Shown here: piece after piece, positions 46,198 through 55,727 of the stretch | Numbering within the stretch: position 1 is the stretch's first letter | How the letters are laid out: each line of letters begins with the position of its first letter | NCBI GenBank assembly: GCA_944390455.1 | Contig: CALXPU010000009.1 | Location: 1-60,016, forward strand | Length of the DNA stretch: 60,016 nt | DNA from: an uncultured Alphaproteobacteria bacterium | GTDB taxonomy: Bacteria; Pseudomonadota; Alphaproteobacteria; RF32; CAG-239 | Reading direction: 5' to 3' | Made by a program: the position numbers and the translations under genes | The notes under the pieces: generated by a model | What the model was told of the DNA's origin: nothing | Databases searched by the model: none | The model's input: only the letters and a program-made list of their open reading frames with translations

Positions 46198-48015
46198 TTA
46201 TGCAGTAGCATCGTTTCTTGAGCGTTTACGCAAAATCGGATCCAAAATTTTCTTACGCAAACGCAAAGATTTCGGTGTAACTTCCAATAATTCATCTTGT
46301 TGAATATAAGACAATGCCTGTTCCAAAGACATTTTACGCGGCGGAATCAAATCAATAGCTTCATCCTTACCTGCAGCACGAATGTTTGTCAATTGTTTAG
46401 ACTTGGTCGGGTTAACTTCCAAATCGTTAGACTTTGTATGTTCACCGATAATCATACCAACATAAACAGGACTATTGTGTTCAATAAACATCGGACCTCT
46501 GTCTTGCAACTTCCATAAAGAATAAGCCACAGCCGTACCATCTTCACTAGAAATAAGCACACCATTACGATGACTTTCAATTTCTCCTTTATAAGGTTCA
46601 TATGCGTAGAAGATACGGTTCATAACACCTGTTCCGCGAGTATCTGTTAAAAATTCAGAGTGATAACCGATAAGACCTCTGGAAGGCGCATGGAAAATCA
46701 AACGAGTTTTGTTGCCAACCTGAGACGGAATCATCTCTAAAAGTTCTGCTTTACGTTGACTTAACTTTTCAACAACTGTACCGGAAAATTCATCATCAAC
46801 GTCAATAACCACTTCTTCTACCGGTTCAAGCAAATTACCATTTTCGTCTTTATGAAACAACACTTTCGGACGAGAAATAGAAAGTTCAAAACCTTCACGA
46901 CGCATTGTTTCAATCAAAACGCCCAATTGAAGTTCACCACGTCCAGCAACTTCAAATGAATCTGTTGTATCTGTACGAGAGATTTTTAAAGCAATATTGC
47001 ACTCTGCTTCTTTTTGCAATCTATCCCAAATCATACGAGAAGTAACTTTATCTCCTTCACGACCAGCAAGAGGAGAATCATTAACCGAGAAAGTCATAGC
47101 TAATGTTGGCGGATCAATAGGCTGAGCTTCAATAGCCTCAGTAACTTCCGGTGCGCAAATTGTATCAGCAACCGTACCTTTAACAACACCGGCAACAGCA
47201 ACAATATCACCTGCATGAGCTTCATTGAGAGCAACTCTTTCCAAGCCTTTATATGCCATAATCTTGGTAATACGAGTACGTTCAACTTCACCATTATCAT
47301 TAATAACTTTAACCGCATCATTAACTTTTAATGTACCACTGTGAATTTTACCGGTCAAAATACGTCCAACGAATTTATCAGCCTCCAACGTTGTTGCCAA
47401 CATAGAAAACGGCTTATCTTTTTCACAAACAGGTTCTGGAACATAAGAAAGAATAAGTTCAAACAAAGGTTTCAAATCTTTCTTTTCATCGGTTAATTCT
47501 TTTACAGCCCATCCATTACGACCGGAAGCATACAAAACCGGAAAATCAAGCTGTTCATCAGTAGCATCAAGGCTAACAAACAAATCAAAGATTTCATTTA
47601 AAACCTCATCTGGTCTGGCATCTGGTTTATCTGCCTTATTAATAACCACAATCGGTTTAAGTCCGATTTTCAAGGCTTTACCAAGCACAAATTTGGTTTG
47701 AGGCATAGGTCCTTCAGAGGAATCCACCAACAAAACCACACCATCTACCATAGAAAGAATACGTTCAACTTCACCACCAAAGTCAGCGTGTCCCGGCGTA
47801 TCTACAATATTAATATGAGTACCGTTCCAATCAACAGCCGTACATTTAGAAAGAATAGTAATACCTCTTTCACGTTCCAAATCATTACTATCCATCACAC
47901 AATCAGCCACTTTCTGATTATCTCTGAAAGTACCACTCTGGCGCAACAATCCATCAACCAATGTTGTTTTACCATGGTCAACGTGTGCAATAATTGCAAT
48001 ATTTCTAATATCCAT
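46198..48015 (-). CDS. typA: Ribosome-associated GTPase TypA/BipA
   Basis: Translational GTPase involved in stress and low-temperature 50S assembly. The G domain has [30 protein letters not shown] and NKADKP. The C-terminal domain has the BipA-type segment [22 protein letters not shown] and ends [13 protein letters not shown]. The length of 605 fits. It is distinct from LepA at 36516 by this C-terminal domain. Monocistronic on the minus strand. Confidence 0.96.
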   Translation of the reverse strand: MDIRNIAIIAHVDHGKTTLVDGLLRQSGTFRDNQKVADCVMDSNDLERERGITILSKCTAVDWNGTHINIVDTPGHADFGGEVERILSMVDGVVLLVDSSEGPMPQTKFVLGKALKIGLKPIVVINKADKPDARPDEVLNEIFDLFVSLDATDEQLDFPVLYASGRNGWAVKELTDEKKDLKPLFELILSYVPEPVCEKDKPFSMLATTLEADKFVGRILTGKIHSGTLKVNDAVKVINDNGEVERTRITKIMAYKGLERVALNEAHAGDIVAVAGVVKGTVADTICAPEVTEAIEAQPIDPPTLAMTFSVNDSPLAGREGDKVTSRMIWDRLQKEAECNIALKISRTDTTDSFEVAGRGELQLGVLIETMRREGFELSISRPKVLFHKDENGNLLEPVEEVVIDVDDEFSGTVVEKLSQRKAELLEMIPSQVGNKTRLIFHAPSRGLIGYHSEFLTDTRGTGVMNRIFYAYEPYKGEIESHRNGVLISSEDGTAVAYSLWKLQDRGPMFIEHNSPVYVGMIIGEHTKSNDLEVNPTKSKQLTNIRAAGKDEAIDLIPPRKMSLEQALSYIQQDELLEVTPKSLRLRKKILDPILRKRSRNDATA

Positions 48016-48125
48016 GCTCTTAAAATTCCTAAAAAAACGTCAACAAATATAAAGGGAAAATCCGATATAATTGCCCTCTTTATAGCAAAAAAAATTTAAA
48101 TAGCAAGACCTTACAATAAAAAAAG

Positions 48126-49142
48126 CTATGCTCTTTTTCCGTATTGTACCAATTTATTGCGCACAAAACCACGCAAAGAAACCTCTGGACGAGCCCCATA
48201 ATGTCCTACAATTTCAGAAGCAGCAATACTACCAATCATAGCGCAAGTTCCCAAACTACGCCCTTTAGACATACCATATAAAAATCCTGCAGCATATAAA
48301 TCTCCCGCACCGGTTGAATCCACCACTTCATCAACTTTTTCAGCTTCTACAAAAATTTTAATCCGATTCTTAACCACTACAGACCCTCTGGCATCTCTTG
48401 TAATTGCAGAAAGCTCCACAATATTCTTTAACAAATCTAAAGCTTTCATAAAATCTGTTTCGTTAAATAACGCCAACAGCTCTGCTTCGTTTGCAAAAAG
48501 AATATCTACATGATTTTTAACAAACTCAACAATTTCTTCACGATGCCGCTCAACACAAGCTGAATCAGAAAGTGTAAAAGCAACTTGACGATTATGATGA
48601 TGAGCTAAATCAGCCGCTTTTTTAACAGCCTTTTTAGATTGTACATCATCCCACAAATATCCCTCAAGAAAAATAACATTAGACACTTTAATCAAATTTT
48701 CATCAATATCATCTTCTGTTAAGCGACTTGAAGCCCCAAGATACGTAAACATAGAACGAGTAGCGTCAGGCGTCACCAAAACAATACTTCTACCTGTAGC
48801 AGGTCCCTCCCAAAGAGGTTCTGTAAAATAATCAATACCTGCGCCAGCCACTTGTCTTTTAAAAACCTGTCCCAATTCATCATCATGAACTTTTCCGATA
48901 AAAGCACAATCAGCCCCCAATGAAGCCAAACCAGCCACTGTATTGGCGGCTGAACCACCGGAAACTTCACCTTCGGGAATAATATCATTATAAATTTCCC
49001 CCGCTTCACGAGCACCAAGCAAAGTCATACTACCTTTACAAAGATTACGCTCAGTCAAAAAACCATCGCCAACCTTTGCTAAAACGTCAACAATAGCATT
49101 ACCGATACCTAACACGTCATAAATAATCTCTTCTTTATTCAT
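48126..49142 (-). CDS. PfkB-family kinase, adenosine-kinase-like
   Basis: Ribokinase/PfkB-fold sugar or nucleoside kinase. The N-terminal VLGIGNAIVDVLA and the GGSAANTVAGLASLGA motif bind the substrate; DSTGAGDLYAAGFLYG near residue 275 holds the catalytic Asp and the anion hole. The 338-residue size and the overall spacing match bacterial adenosine-kinase-like proteins, which phosphorylate nucleosides in salvage. The exact substrate is uncertain. It is upstream of the chromate-type transporter gene end on the same strand, with its own start site. Confidence 0.85.
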   Translation of the reverse strand: MNKEEIIYDVLGIGNAIVDVLAKVGDGFLTERNLCKGSMTLLGAREAGEIYNDIIPEGEVSGGSAANTVAGLASLGADCAFIGKVHDDELGQVFKRQVAGAGIDYFTEPLWEGPATGRSIVLVTPDATRSMFTYLGASSRLTEDDIDENLIKVSNVIFLEGYLWDDVQSKKAVKKAADLAHHHNRQVAFTLSDSACVERHREEIVEFVKNHVDILFANEAELLALFNETDFMKALDLLKNIVELSAITRDARGSVVVKNRIKIFVEAEKVDEVVDSTGAGDLYAAGFLYGMSKGRSLGTCAMIGSIAASEIVGHYGARPEVSLRGFVRNKLVQYGKRA

Positions 49143-49166
49143 TTTGAAAACCTCTAAATCAAATCA

Positions 49167-49685
49167 TTAAAGTTTAAGGATTATACCTAAAACCGCCGAA
49201 AGAATAATATAAAAGATAGGGCTCTTTTTAAAAAAGTAAACCATTAAGAAAAAAGCCACTCCAAATACAGCAGAAATCCAATCTGTTACACTTAGCTTCA
49301 AAAGTTCAAAACCAGCCAATAAAATTAAAGCAACCACCGCTGGTCTAATAGAAGCCATAATTTCCATAACCCAAGGATTATTTTTATAGTGACTAAGTAA
49401 TTTAGACACCCAAATAACAATAATAACCGACGGAAGCACCACCCCAAATGTCGCTATAATTCCACCCCATATCCCTGCAGTCTGAAAACCGGCATACGTT
49501 GCCATATTAACTCCCACAGGTCCGGGAGTTGATTGCGATACAGCAATCATATTCGTCAATTCCTCTGCCGTAAACCAACTATATTTTTTAGTCAAATCAA
49601 ACAAAAATGGGATGGTAACCATACCTCCGCCGATAGCAAACAAGCCAATCTTAAAAAATTCCCAAAACAACAAACCATAAATCAT
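49167..49685 (-). CDS. Chromate transporter-type protein (CHR), second subunit
   Basis: Short CHR-family membrane protein with about five helices. The motif FFKIGLFAIGGGMVTIPFLFDL (9-30) is the conserved N-terminal FGGP-like region, followed by SQSTPGPVGVNMATYAG. Short-chain CHR proteins work in pairs of two homologous halves and move chromate or related anions. The start is 3 bases from the stop of its partner gene, so they are coupled. Confidence 0.85.
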   Translation of the reverse strand: MIYGLLFWEFFKIGLFAIGGGMVTIPFLFDLTKKYSWFTAEELTNMIAVSQSTPGPVGVNMATYAGFQTAGIWGGIIATFGVVLPSVIIVIWVSKLLSHYKNNPWVMEIMASIRPAVVALILLAGFELLKLSVTDWISAVFGVAFFLMVYFFKKSPIFYIILSAVLGIILKL

Positions 49686-49688
49686 CGT

Positions 49689-50222
49689 CTATCTATCCTT
49701 AAGACGTTTAACAAAACCGGCAAAAGCAGCCAACAATACTACCGTAATTGCAGAAAGATGAACACAAAACAACAAAAACAAGACACAAATAAACAATGCT
49801 AACTGAAATTTTGTCGCCACAGCCTTTTTAAAAAGAACAATAACTTCCTTTAAAATAAGCGCAATCACACCAATGCGAATTCCAGCAAAAGCATGCGCCA
49901 CCATTTGATTATCAGATAGTGTATTTAAAATACCGGCTAGCACCATAATAATCAAAAGTGATGGCAAAACAATCGCCAATGTTGCCACCGTTGCGCCCAA
50001 TACCTTTTGAATTTTATATCCGGTAAAAGTAGCCACATTAACCGCTATCACCCCCGGAGTACATTGTCCGATAGAATAATAATCAATGAGTTCATCTTCC
50101 GTAATATATTTTCTTTTCTCAATCAATTCCTGACGAAATAATGGCATCATAGCATAGCCGCCACCAAACGTAAACAATCCTATTTTGAAAAAAGAAACAA
50201 AAATTTTCCCAAGTTCCGCCAT
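49689..50222 (-). CDS. Chromate transporter-type protein (CHR), first subunit
   Basis: Homologue of the following gene, with FFKIGLFTFGGGYAMMPLFRQEL and GQCTPGVIAVNVATFTGYKI. About five membrane helices in 177 residues. The ATG at 50222 is preferred over upstream GTG/ATG codons because AGAAG lies seven bases ahead. Two half-size CHR proteins together equal one full-length ChrA. In anaerobes such pairs may carry sulfate-like anions; substrate is not visible in the sequence. Confidence 0.82.
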   Translation of the reverse strand: MAELGKIFVSFFKIGLFTFGGGYAMMPLFRQELIEKRKYITEDELIDYYSIGQCTPGVIAVNVATFTGYKIQKVLGATVATLAIVLPSLLIIMVLAGILNTLSDNQMVAHAFAGIRIGVIALILKEVIVLFKKAVATKFQLALFICVLFLLFCVHLSAITVVLLAAFAGFVKRLKDR

Positions 50223-50386
50223 AGACATTCTTCTATTCATATTTTTATACACTAAACAGATAATACAAAAAAAAATCTTAAAATAAAGGCTTTTTTATGA
50301 TTATAGATTCTTTAAGTCTACAAATCCTTAAAAACCATCTACTTAAACACAAAAAAACAATGATGTCACTAGCCACAAGACTCAAA

Positions 50387-50983
50387 TTATTTTTCTACAG
50401 CCAAATAAGACATTCCGGCTAAATATGTATTAAACAAAATTCGAACCACATATTTTTTCTCTAAAGAAACAAATTCTTTTTCAGACGTCAACAGCGAGCT
50501 CAAAGCAAATATCGTAATAAACAACACTTGAGAAGAAACTTCCCTCTCCCGATGCGGCACTTTAAGAAACAATTTTTTCAAATTTCTCTCTAATAAGCGA
50601 ACAATTTTTACAATCCGGCGCAAATAAAAAACATCATACCCATTTGCCGCATTTTGAAAATGAGTATTATAAAGTGCGAACCAAAGATTTTTATTTTCCA
50701 ACACAAACTGCACAAATTTATCTAACAACTTGTTCAAATTAAGATAGACATCAGACCCCATTTCCGCAGAAGTCAAAACTTTATATAACTCATCCAAAGT
50801 TTGAGCATTCTCTTCTAAAAATAGGTTATCCATACTTTTAAATTGATTATAAATTGTTCCAACCGAATATCCGGAATAATCGGCTAACTTTCTGGCTGTT
50901 AAGAATTCAATACCTTTATCAACCAAAAGCTCTCTAGCTTTCAAGATTAAATCTGCTCTAATTTCTTCTTTTGTTTTAGTCAT
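50387..50983 (-). CDS. TetR/AcrR-family transcriptional regulator
   Basis: N-terminal helix-turn-helix of the TetR type: TARKLADYSGYSVGTIYNQFKSMDNLF (about 29-55), with a helical ligand domain to residue 198. The ligand pocket cannot be assigned. It lies upstream of the CHR pair in the same orientation with a 165-base gap, so regulation of that transporter, of itself or of the divergent Mur-ligase operon is possible. Confidence 0.85.
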   Translation of the reverse strand: MTKTKEEIRADLILKARELLVDKGIEFLTARKLADYSGYSVGTIYNQFKSMDNLFLEENAQTLDELYKVLTSAEMGSDVYLNLNKLLDKFVQFVLENKNLWFALYNTHFQNAANGYDVFYLRRIVKIVRLLERNLKKLFLKVPHREREVSSQVLFITIFALSSLLTSEKEFVSLEKKYVVRILFNTYLAGMSYLAVEK

Positions 50984-51122
50984 ATTTTCTATCCGGATGA
51001 ATTCTGTTTATTTAAATCAAGAATAAAATATTTTATAACACTGTTCAAGTATTTTTTATAAAAAAGTTAACCTTTAAGAATTAAAATACCTCACACAAAA
51101 CAACAATATAAAGGAAACGAAA

Positions 51123-52487
51123 ATGGCAAAAATAGGATTCTGTGCAATCTCCGGCAGTGGCATGAGCGCTTTAGCTCAAATTTCTAAATATCAAGGCAAC
51201 GATGTTTATGGTTCAGACCGTAGTTTTGACCAAGGCAAAGACCAAAAGAACAAAGCAGCATTAGAAGAGCTTGGTATAAAAATATACCCCCAAGATGGCT
51301 CCATGCTAGATAAAGACTTTTCTGTTCTATACGCATCAACCGCCGTAGAAGACACGATTCCCGATATAAAAAGAGCACACGAATTAAATATTCCGATAAA
51401 ACGTCGCTCAGATTTATTAGCAGAAATTTTCGCCTCATACAGTAAACGTATCGCAGTTGGTGGAACCAGCGGAAAATCAACTGTAACAGCCATGATTGGC
51501 TATATCTTGGATAAAGCCGGACTAAAACCATTAGTTATAAATGGCGCTCTTTTGAAAAACTATGAAAATCAAAAAGGCATACCTAATGTTATATTAAACA
51601 ATGGCGACTACTGCGTGATTGAAGCAGACGAAAGCGATGGCTCAATAGAAAAATATACTCCAAGCGTGTCTGTTATCAATAACATAACCCTAGATCACAA
51701 ATCCATTGATGAACTACAAGCTATTTTCAAAAACTTTGCCACAAAAGCCGAATTAGGAGCCGTTATCAACAAAGACTGTGTCAACAGCCAAATACTCATT
51801 AACGCAAATCCTAAAGTTTTAACCTTTAGCATAAAAGATTCCTCTGCCGATTTCTATGCATCAGACATTACCCCAATTGCAGACGGAACAACTTATACCT
51901 ACAACAATCATACATATAAATTAAACCTTATTGGAGCCTTTAACGTTGCCAATGCCATGTGCGCAGCCGCATGTTGCTCTCTGCTCGGAATCGACGGAAA
52001 AACGTCTTGTGAAATTTTACAAACATTTTTAGGCACCAAACGCCGTTTAGAAGTTCTTGGACAAACGCATCAAATCACTGTTATTGACGATTTCGCCCAC
52101 AACCCAGACAAAGTCAATGCATCAATGTCCGCACTCAAAAGTTATCAAGGACGTTTAATTGTTATGTTTCAACCTCATGGTTTTTCTCCTATGCGATTAA
52201 TGGGAAGAGAAATTATGGATAGTTTTGCCAAACATATGGATAAAGAAGATATACTATTAATACCGGAAATTTTCTTTGCCGGTGGCACAGTAAAACGCGA
52301 TATATCTTCAAACGATTTAGTAGAACACGCTAAATCACAAGGCGTTAATGCAACATTTTTCGCTACCAGAGATGAATTAAAAGAGCATATTCTAAAAATT
52401 GCTCAGCCCAACGACAGAATTATCTTAATGGGAGCCAGAGATAATTCTATTACCACAATGGGCTATGAACTTTTGGAGAAGTTATAA
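51123..52487 (+). CDS. MurC/Mpl-like Mur ligase
   Basis: ATP-dependent ligase of the Mur family. The P-loop is GGTSGKST (113-120), differing from GTHGKT(T) of housekeeping MurC. EADESDGS at 167-174 is the MurC-type metal segment. DDFAHNP at 322-328 is the domain III motif. The 454-residue length matches MurC and Mpl. Because the next gene is an LD-carboxypeptidase in the same operon, I infer a role in recycling murein peptides (Mpl-like: joining UDP-MurNAc to a salvaged tripeptide) rather than in de novo synthesis, but the residues do not prove it. Confidence 0.72.
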   Translation: MAKIGFCAISGSGMSALAQISKYQGNDVYGSDRSFDQGKDQKNKAALEELGIKIYPQDGSMLDKDFSVLYASTAVEDTIPDIKRAHELNIPIKRRSDLLAEIFASYSKRIAVGGTSGKSTVTAMIGYILDKAGLKPLVINGALLKNYENQKGIPNVILNNGDYCVIEADESDGSIEKYTPSVSVINNITLDHKSIDELQAIFKNFATKAELGAVINKDCVNSQILINANPKVLTFSIKDSSADFYASDITPIADGTTYTYNNHTYKLNLIGAFNVANAMCAAACCSLLGIDGKTSCEILQTFLGTKRRLEVLGQTHQITVIDDFAHNPDKVNASMSALKSYQGRLIVMFQPHGFSPMRLMGREIMDSFAKHMDKEDILLIPEIFFAGGTVKRDISSNDLVEHAKSQGVNATFFATRDELKEHILKIAQPNDRIILMGARDNSITTMGYELLEKL

Positions 52488-53377
52488 TGAGCCTATTGCA
52501 AAAAGGAGACACCATTGGTTTCGCCGCCACATCATCCGGGCTAGAAGGTCGCAATCCCGAGCCTGCCATAAATTACTTTGAAAAAGTATTAAAGCTAAAA
52601 GTAAAACTAGCCCCAAATCTAAACAAAGCATATCGCTATATGGCCGGCACAGATGAAGAGCGTGCGCAAGCTCTCACGGATATGTATAATAACAAAGAAA
52701 TTAAAGCAATTTTCACCATCCGTGGCGCCGGTGGTTCTCTCCGTATGCTCTCATTGTTAGACTACAACAGCGTAAAGAATAATCCTAAACCCCTTTTTGG
52801 TTTAAGTGACGTCAGCAGTGTTCAAAACGCTATATTGTCCCAAACAAATAATACATGCTACACTGGCTTTTTACCACTCTACAATATCAATCAAGAAGGT
52901 ATAAATGAAGAAATGGCACAACACCTTGATACCGTTTTATTCTCAGATACACATCATCTGCAATCCGGAGAAACAGTCATTAAAGGTGAAGCAGAAGGAA
53001 AAATTATCGGAGGTTGTTTAAGCTCCTTTTTATTTTTAGCCGGAACCAAATTTCTTCCGGATTTTAAAGACAAGATACTTCTCTTGGAAGATAAAGGCGA
53101 AAAAACCTTCAATGTTGATTTAATGTTTAGTCAAATTAAACAACTAAAAAACTTTGATAAATTAAAAGGTATCGTATTAGGTCAATTTACAAACTGTCCT
53201 CTTGTTGACGACTTTGACGGGACTATAGATGACTGCATAAACGATTTTGTAAAAGAGCTTAAAATACCGGTAATTAAAAACTTCAAGTATGGACACATAC
53301 AAAACAGTCACATCATACCACTCGGTTTACCGGCAAAAATAAAAGCAACATCACAAGAATGTACCCTTACATGGTAA
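52487..53377 (+). CDS. LD-carboxypeptidase (peptidase S66, LdcA-like)
   Basis: Cytoplasmic murein LD-carboxypeptidase that removes D-Ala from the tetrapeptide to give the recyclable tripeptide. The catalytic serine is in FGLSD (104-108, Ser107). The preceding TIRGAGGSLRML segment, the ED of LLEDKGE and the YGHIQNSHIIPLG histidine region complete the S66 triad. 296 residues, no signal peptide. The start overlaps the Mur ligase stop by one base, so translation is coupled. The 3' end overlaps the convergent M50-like gene by 11 bases. Confidence 0.88.
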   Translation: MSLLQKGDTIGFAATSSGLEGRNPEPAINYFEKVLKLKVKLAPNLNKAYRYMAGTDEERAQALTDMYNNKEIKAIFTIRGAGGSLRMLSLLDYNSVKNNPKPLFGLSDVSSVQNAILSQTNNTCYTGFLPLYNINQEGINEEMAQHLDTVLFSDTHHLQSGETVIKGEAEGKIIGGCLSSFLFLAGTKFLPDFKDKILLLEDKGEKTFNVDLMFSQIKQLKNFDKLKGIVLGQFTNCPLVDDFDGTIDDCINDFVKELKIPVIKNFKYGHIQNSHIIPLGLPAKIKATSQECTLTW

Positions 53378-54044
53378 AATAAGCCAAACATTCCGCCACA
53401 TATCGAGAACTCAGCTTATAAACAGCCCAGAAATATCTTTGTACATTTAGCCATCCACCATTATTAAAGGCTAAAACAGCCGAACACATAAACAGATTTG
53501 CTCCAGGTAAAAACAACCAGCAAAACGGAAATCCTACTTCATGAAAGTCTGGTTGTTCACCATGAATTTGTACCAAAATACTTTCAACATGATAAGCAAA
53601 AAAGTACCCTAAAATACCATTAATCATATAACCTTCGGGAATTTTTTCAGAAAAGAACGTAATCCCCAACATCATAAAAAACAAAAATAGCGGAAAGAAA
53701 TAAGGAGAAATAGTAATAAGCCAATTTCCTTTTCCTTTAAACCCCATAGCACCGCCAGATTCATCCATATTCAAATGAATATGCACCACTTTATGAAAGG
53801 TCAACAATGCAAAAAAAGTATGCGTTAATTCATGAGCCAAAATCTGCATAGAAACATTAGAACGTGCAGAAGCCACCACTTTAAGCGCCAAATATAAAAA
53901 AGCACCACCTAAAAAGGCAAAAAAGCGTAAATTTCCAACCTGTAAATAATCCAAGGCTTGTATTAGAGCAGGCAAAGAAATTACCATCAAAAAAGCTACC
54001 GGCCACTTCAACAAACCCAAAATAAAATCAAACCATCTAGCCAT
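53367..54044 (-). CDS. Membrane-embedded M50-like metalloprotease
   Basis: Integral membrane protein with four or five helices. The zinc motif HELTH (His71, Glu72, His75) sits at the start of a helix, and SPYFFPLFLF further on resembles the site-2 protease second region around (N/S)P. A small size of 225 residues and no PDZ domain suggest a compact M50B-type protease or a signalling variant without the full LDG motif. It is convergent with the LD-carboxypeptidase gene. Confidence 0.6.
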   Translation of the reverse strand: MARWFDFILGLLKWPVAFLMVISLPALIQALDYLQVGNLRFFAFLGGAFLYLALKVVASARSNVSMQILAHELTHTFFALLTFHKVVHIHLNMDESGGAMGFKGKGNWLITISPYFFPLFLFFMMLGITFFSEKIPEGYMINGILGYFFAYHVESILVQIHGEQPDFHEVGFPFCWLFLPGANLFMCSAVLAFNNGGWLNVQRYFWAVYKLSSRYVAECLAYFTM

Positions 54045-54260
54045 TATTGTCCCTCATAACGTTTTTCTCTAGACTAAATATGTATATTTTTTCTGCAACT
54101 GAAATTTAAATATTGTAGAAAATTTATTTTCAAACAAATTATACCAAATCTAAAATAAAAAGAAAAGTGCTCTATCAAACTTATCTCTCCTTGTCCATAT
54201 AAACAGATGAAAAACCTCCCTTTTAACTTGCCAAGGCGAAAATCAAATGATATGCAATCC

Positions 54261-54289
54261 TTGCAAAAAAATTATTATTCACCTATAAA
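54261..54289 (+). promoter_or_regulatory. Promoter of the CoaD fusion gene (leaderless candidate)
   Basis: TTGCAA (54261-54266) and TATAAA (54284-54289) are 17 bases apart. Transcription would start about 6 bases before the ATG at 54302, and no ribosome-binding site is visible. The rest of the spacer 54045-54260 shows no feature. Confidence 0.5.
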
Positions 54290-54301
54290 AAATCAATTAT
54301 T

Positions 54302-55432
54302 ATGAAAAGAGCAATTTTCAGTGGATCTTTTGATCCCTTTACTCTTGGACATCTAAGTATTGTTCAAAAAGCATTACAAGAATTTGATCAACTAATTATC
54401 AACGTTGGCAACAATCCTGATAAGAAGTCTCTCTTTGACACAGACACAAGACTGGAGATGATTCGGCAGACTCTCTGTGAATATGGTATAGAACAGCATA
54501 TCAAACTATTAAAAGATAGCTGTCTTACTGCAGACTTAGCCTTAAAAGAAAACACAAAAGTCTTAGTCCGAGGAATACGATTAGGAACTAACGATCCAGA
54601 AGTGGAACAAAATCTGGCAACTTTGAATCAATACCTAGGAAAAATTCGTGGAATTGACCTACAAACCCAATTCTTTACAGAAGAAGATGCTTTTTTACGC
54701 ACAATATCTTCAACCCGCGTAAAAAACTTATGCCAACTACAGCAATATATTGCCGTAGGAAAATGTGTTTCTCCTTATGTGCACAAACAGTTAATGAATA
54801 AATATCTTGAACCCTATTTTGCAAATCTTGCTAAATATCAAAACTTAACGCACATAAAAAAGACATATAAACAACTTATCAAAAATTATAACTCAAGAGC
54901 ATATCACACACTCTCTCACATCGGTTACATGCTAAATATGTTGCAAATATATCTAAACTGCACACAAGAAAACCAGGACATAAACAATCATCCCAATTTA
55001 GTCCTTGCTATATTTGCGCACGACTATATTTACAATCCGTTAGCCACCGACAATGAAGAGCAATCCGTAAAGAAAATACTGCAAGAAGAAACCTATAAAC
55101 GTACTATTCAAGCTGACAAGGTCAAAAATCTAGTTTTAGCCACAAAGCACGATCATACTGCACAAGATGAAGAAGAGGCTCTCATAGCAGACTTAGACTT
55201 AAGCATTTTAGGCACTTTTGAAGAAGATGTATGGAAACAGTATACAGCAAATATCCGCAAAGAATACTGCCATATTCCTGATGAAATTTATCTAAAAGAA
55301 AGAATCAAAATTTTAGAAAATTTCATAAATCGACCTCAAATATTTCAAACTGATTTTTTCCGAAACTTGCTTGAACAACAAGCTCGAAAAAATCTCAATA
55401 CAGAAATAGAAAAGCTAAAATCCTTACTCTAA
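54302..55432 (+). CDS. coaD: Phosphopantetheine adenylyltransferase (CoaD) fused to an HD-domain hydrolase
   Basis: Two domains in one frame. Residues 1-165 are CoaD, which adenylates 4'-phosphopantetheine to dephospho-CoA: SGSFDPFTLGH (7-17), the VRGIR segment (89-93) and ISST (135-138). Residues 180-376 form an HD-superfamily phosphohydrolase of the COG4339 type: RAYHTLSHI (His206), AIFAHDYIYNP (His240-Asp241), KHDH (283-286) and DLDLS (297-301). CoaD alone is usually about 160 residues, so the whole second domain is extra. The HD part could hydrolyse a nucleotide or a CoA-related phosphoester; this is inference. The frame is continuous, with no sign of an assembly join. Confidence 0.85.
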   Translation: MKRAIFSGSFDPFTLGHLSIVQKALQEFDQLIINVGNNPDKKSLFDTDTRLEMIRQTLCEYGIEQHIKLLKDSCLTADLALKENTKVLVRGIRLGTNDPEVEQNLATLNQYLGKIRGIDLQTQFFTEEDAFLRTISSTRVKNLCQLQQYIAVGKCVSPYVHKQLMNKYLEPYFANLAKYQNLTHIKKTYKQLIKNYNSRAYHTLSHIGYMLNMLQIYLNCTQENQDINNHPNLVLAIFAHDYIYNPLATDNEEQSVKKILQEETYKRTIQADKVKNLVLATKHDHTAQDEEEALIADLDLSILGTFEEDVWKQYTANIRKEYCHIPDEIYLKERIKILENFINRPQIFQTDFFRNLLEQQARKNLNTEIEKLKSLL

Positions 55433-55442
55433 GCACTCTAAA

Positions 55443-55477
55443 AAATAAAGTTACCTTTTGAGGTAACTTTATTTTTT
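55443..55477 (+). terminator. Terminator of the CoaD fusion gene
   Basis: AAATAAAGTTACC (55443-55455) pairs perfectly with GGTAACTTTATTT (55462-55474), followed by T residues. Confidence 0.88.
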
Positions 55478-55517
55478 TGTGTGTAAAAAAGAAAATAACA
55501 CACTCTTTAAAAAAATA

Positions 55518-55546
55518 TTGACAAAAATAAAGTTTTGTGCCATAGT
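55518..55546 (+). promoter_or_regulatory. Promoter of the leader-peptide/GNAT unit
   Basis: TTGACA (55518-55523) and CATAGT (55541-55546) are 17 bases apart, predicting a transcript start near 55553 and a leader of about 175 bases before the GNAT gene. Confidence 0.7.
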
Positions 55547-55578
55547 AACGCAGAAATTAAATTAAAACTCAGAGAAAT

Positions 55579-55635
55579 ATGATTAGTTTAGTAAACATAT
55601 CCCTGCGTCTGCGCAGATTGACATTGCGACGATGA
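55579..55635 (+). CDS. Candidate 18-residue Arg/Leu-rich leader peptide
   Basis: An ATG preceded by CAGAGAAAT (the same ribosome-binding context as the GNAT gene downstream) opens 18 codons: M-I-S-L-V-N-I-S-L-R-L-R-R-L-T-L-R-R, then TGA. Six Arg and five Leu codons lie in the second half, including Arg-Leu-Arg and two Arg-Arg pairs. It is immediately followed by nested hairpins and an intrinsic terminator ahead of a gene. RLR-type (+X+) peptides are known to stall ribosomes with macrolides, and Arg-rich leaders can sense arginine supply; which applies here is not known. Confidence 0.5.
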   Translation: MISLVNISLRLRRLTLRR

Positions 55636-55692
55636 CTTATCAACGCACAGATAAGTTAGTCGCAAGATTTGAGCTCTCTCAAATCTTTTTTT
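55603..55692 (+). promoter_or_regulatory. Nested leader hairpins and attenuator-type terminator
   Basis: Three stems: CTGCG with CGCAG (55603-55616); a long hairpin of TTGCGAC (55624-55630) with GTCGCAA (55659-55665) and inner ACTTATC with GATAAGT; and AAGATTTGAG (55664-55673) with CTCAAATCTT (55678-55687) plus a T run, an intrinsic terminator. The 5' arm of the long hairpin overlaps the last codons and stop of the leader peptide. The terminator lies 36 bases before the GNAT start, so it would block it unless read-through occurs. It could alternatively end a free-standing small RNA. Confidence 0.7.
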
Positions 55693-55727
55693 ATAGCAGA
55701 TTTTACAAATAAACGCAGAGAAAAACC

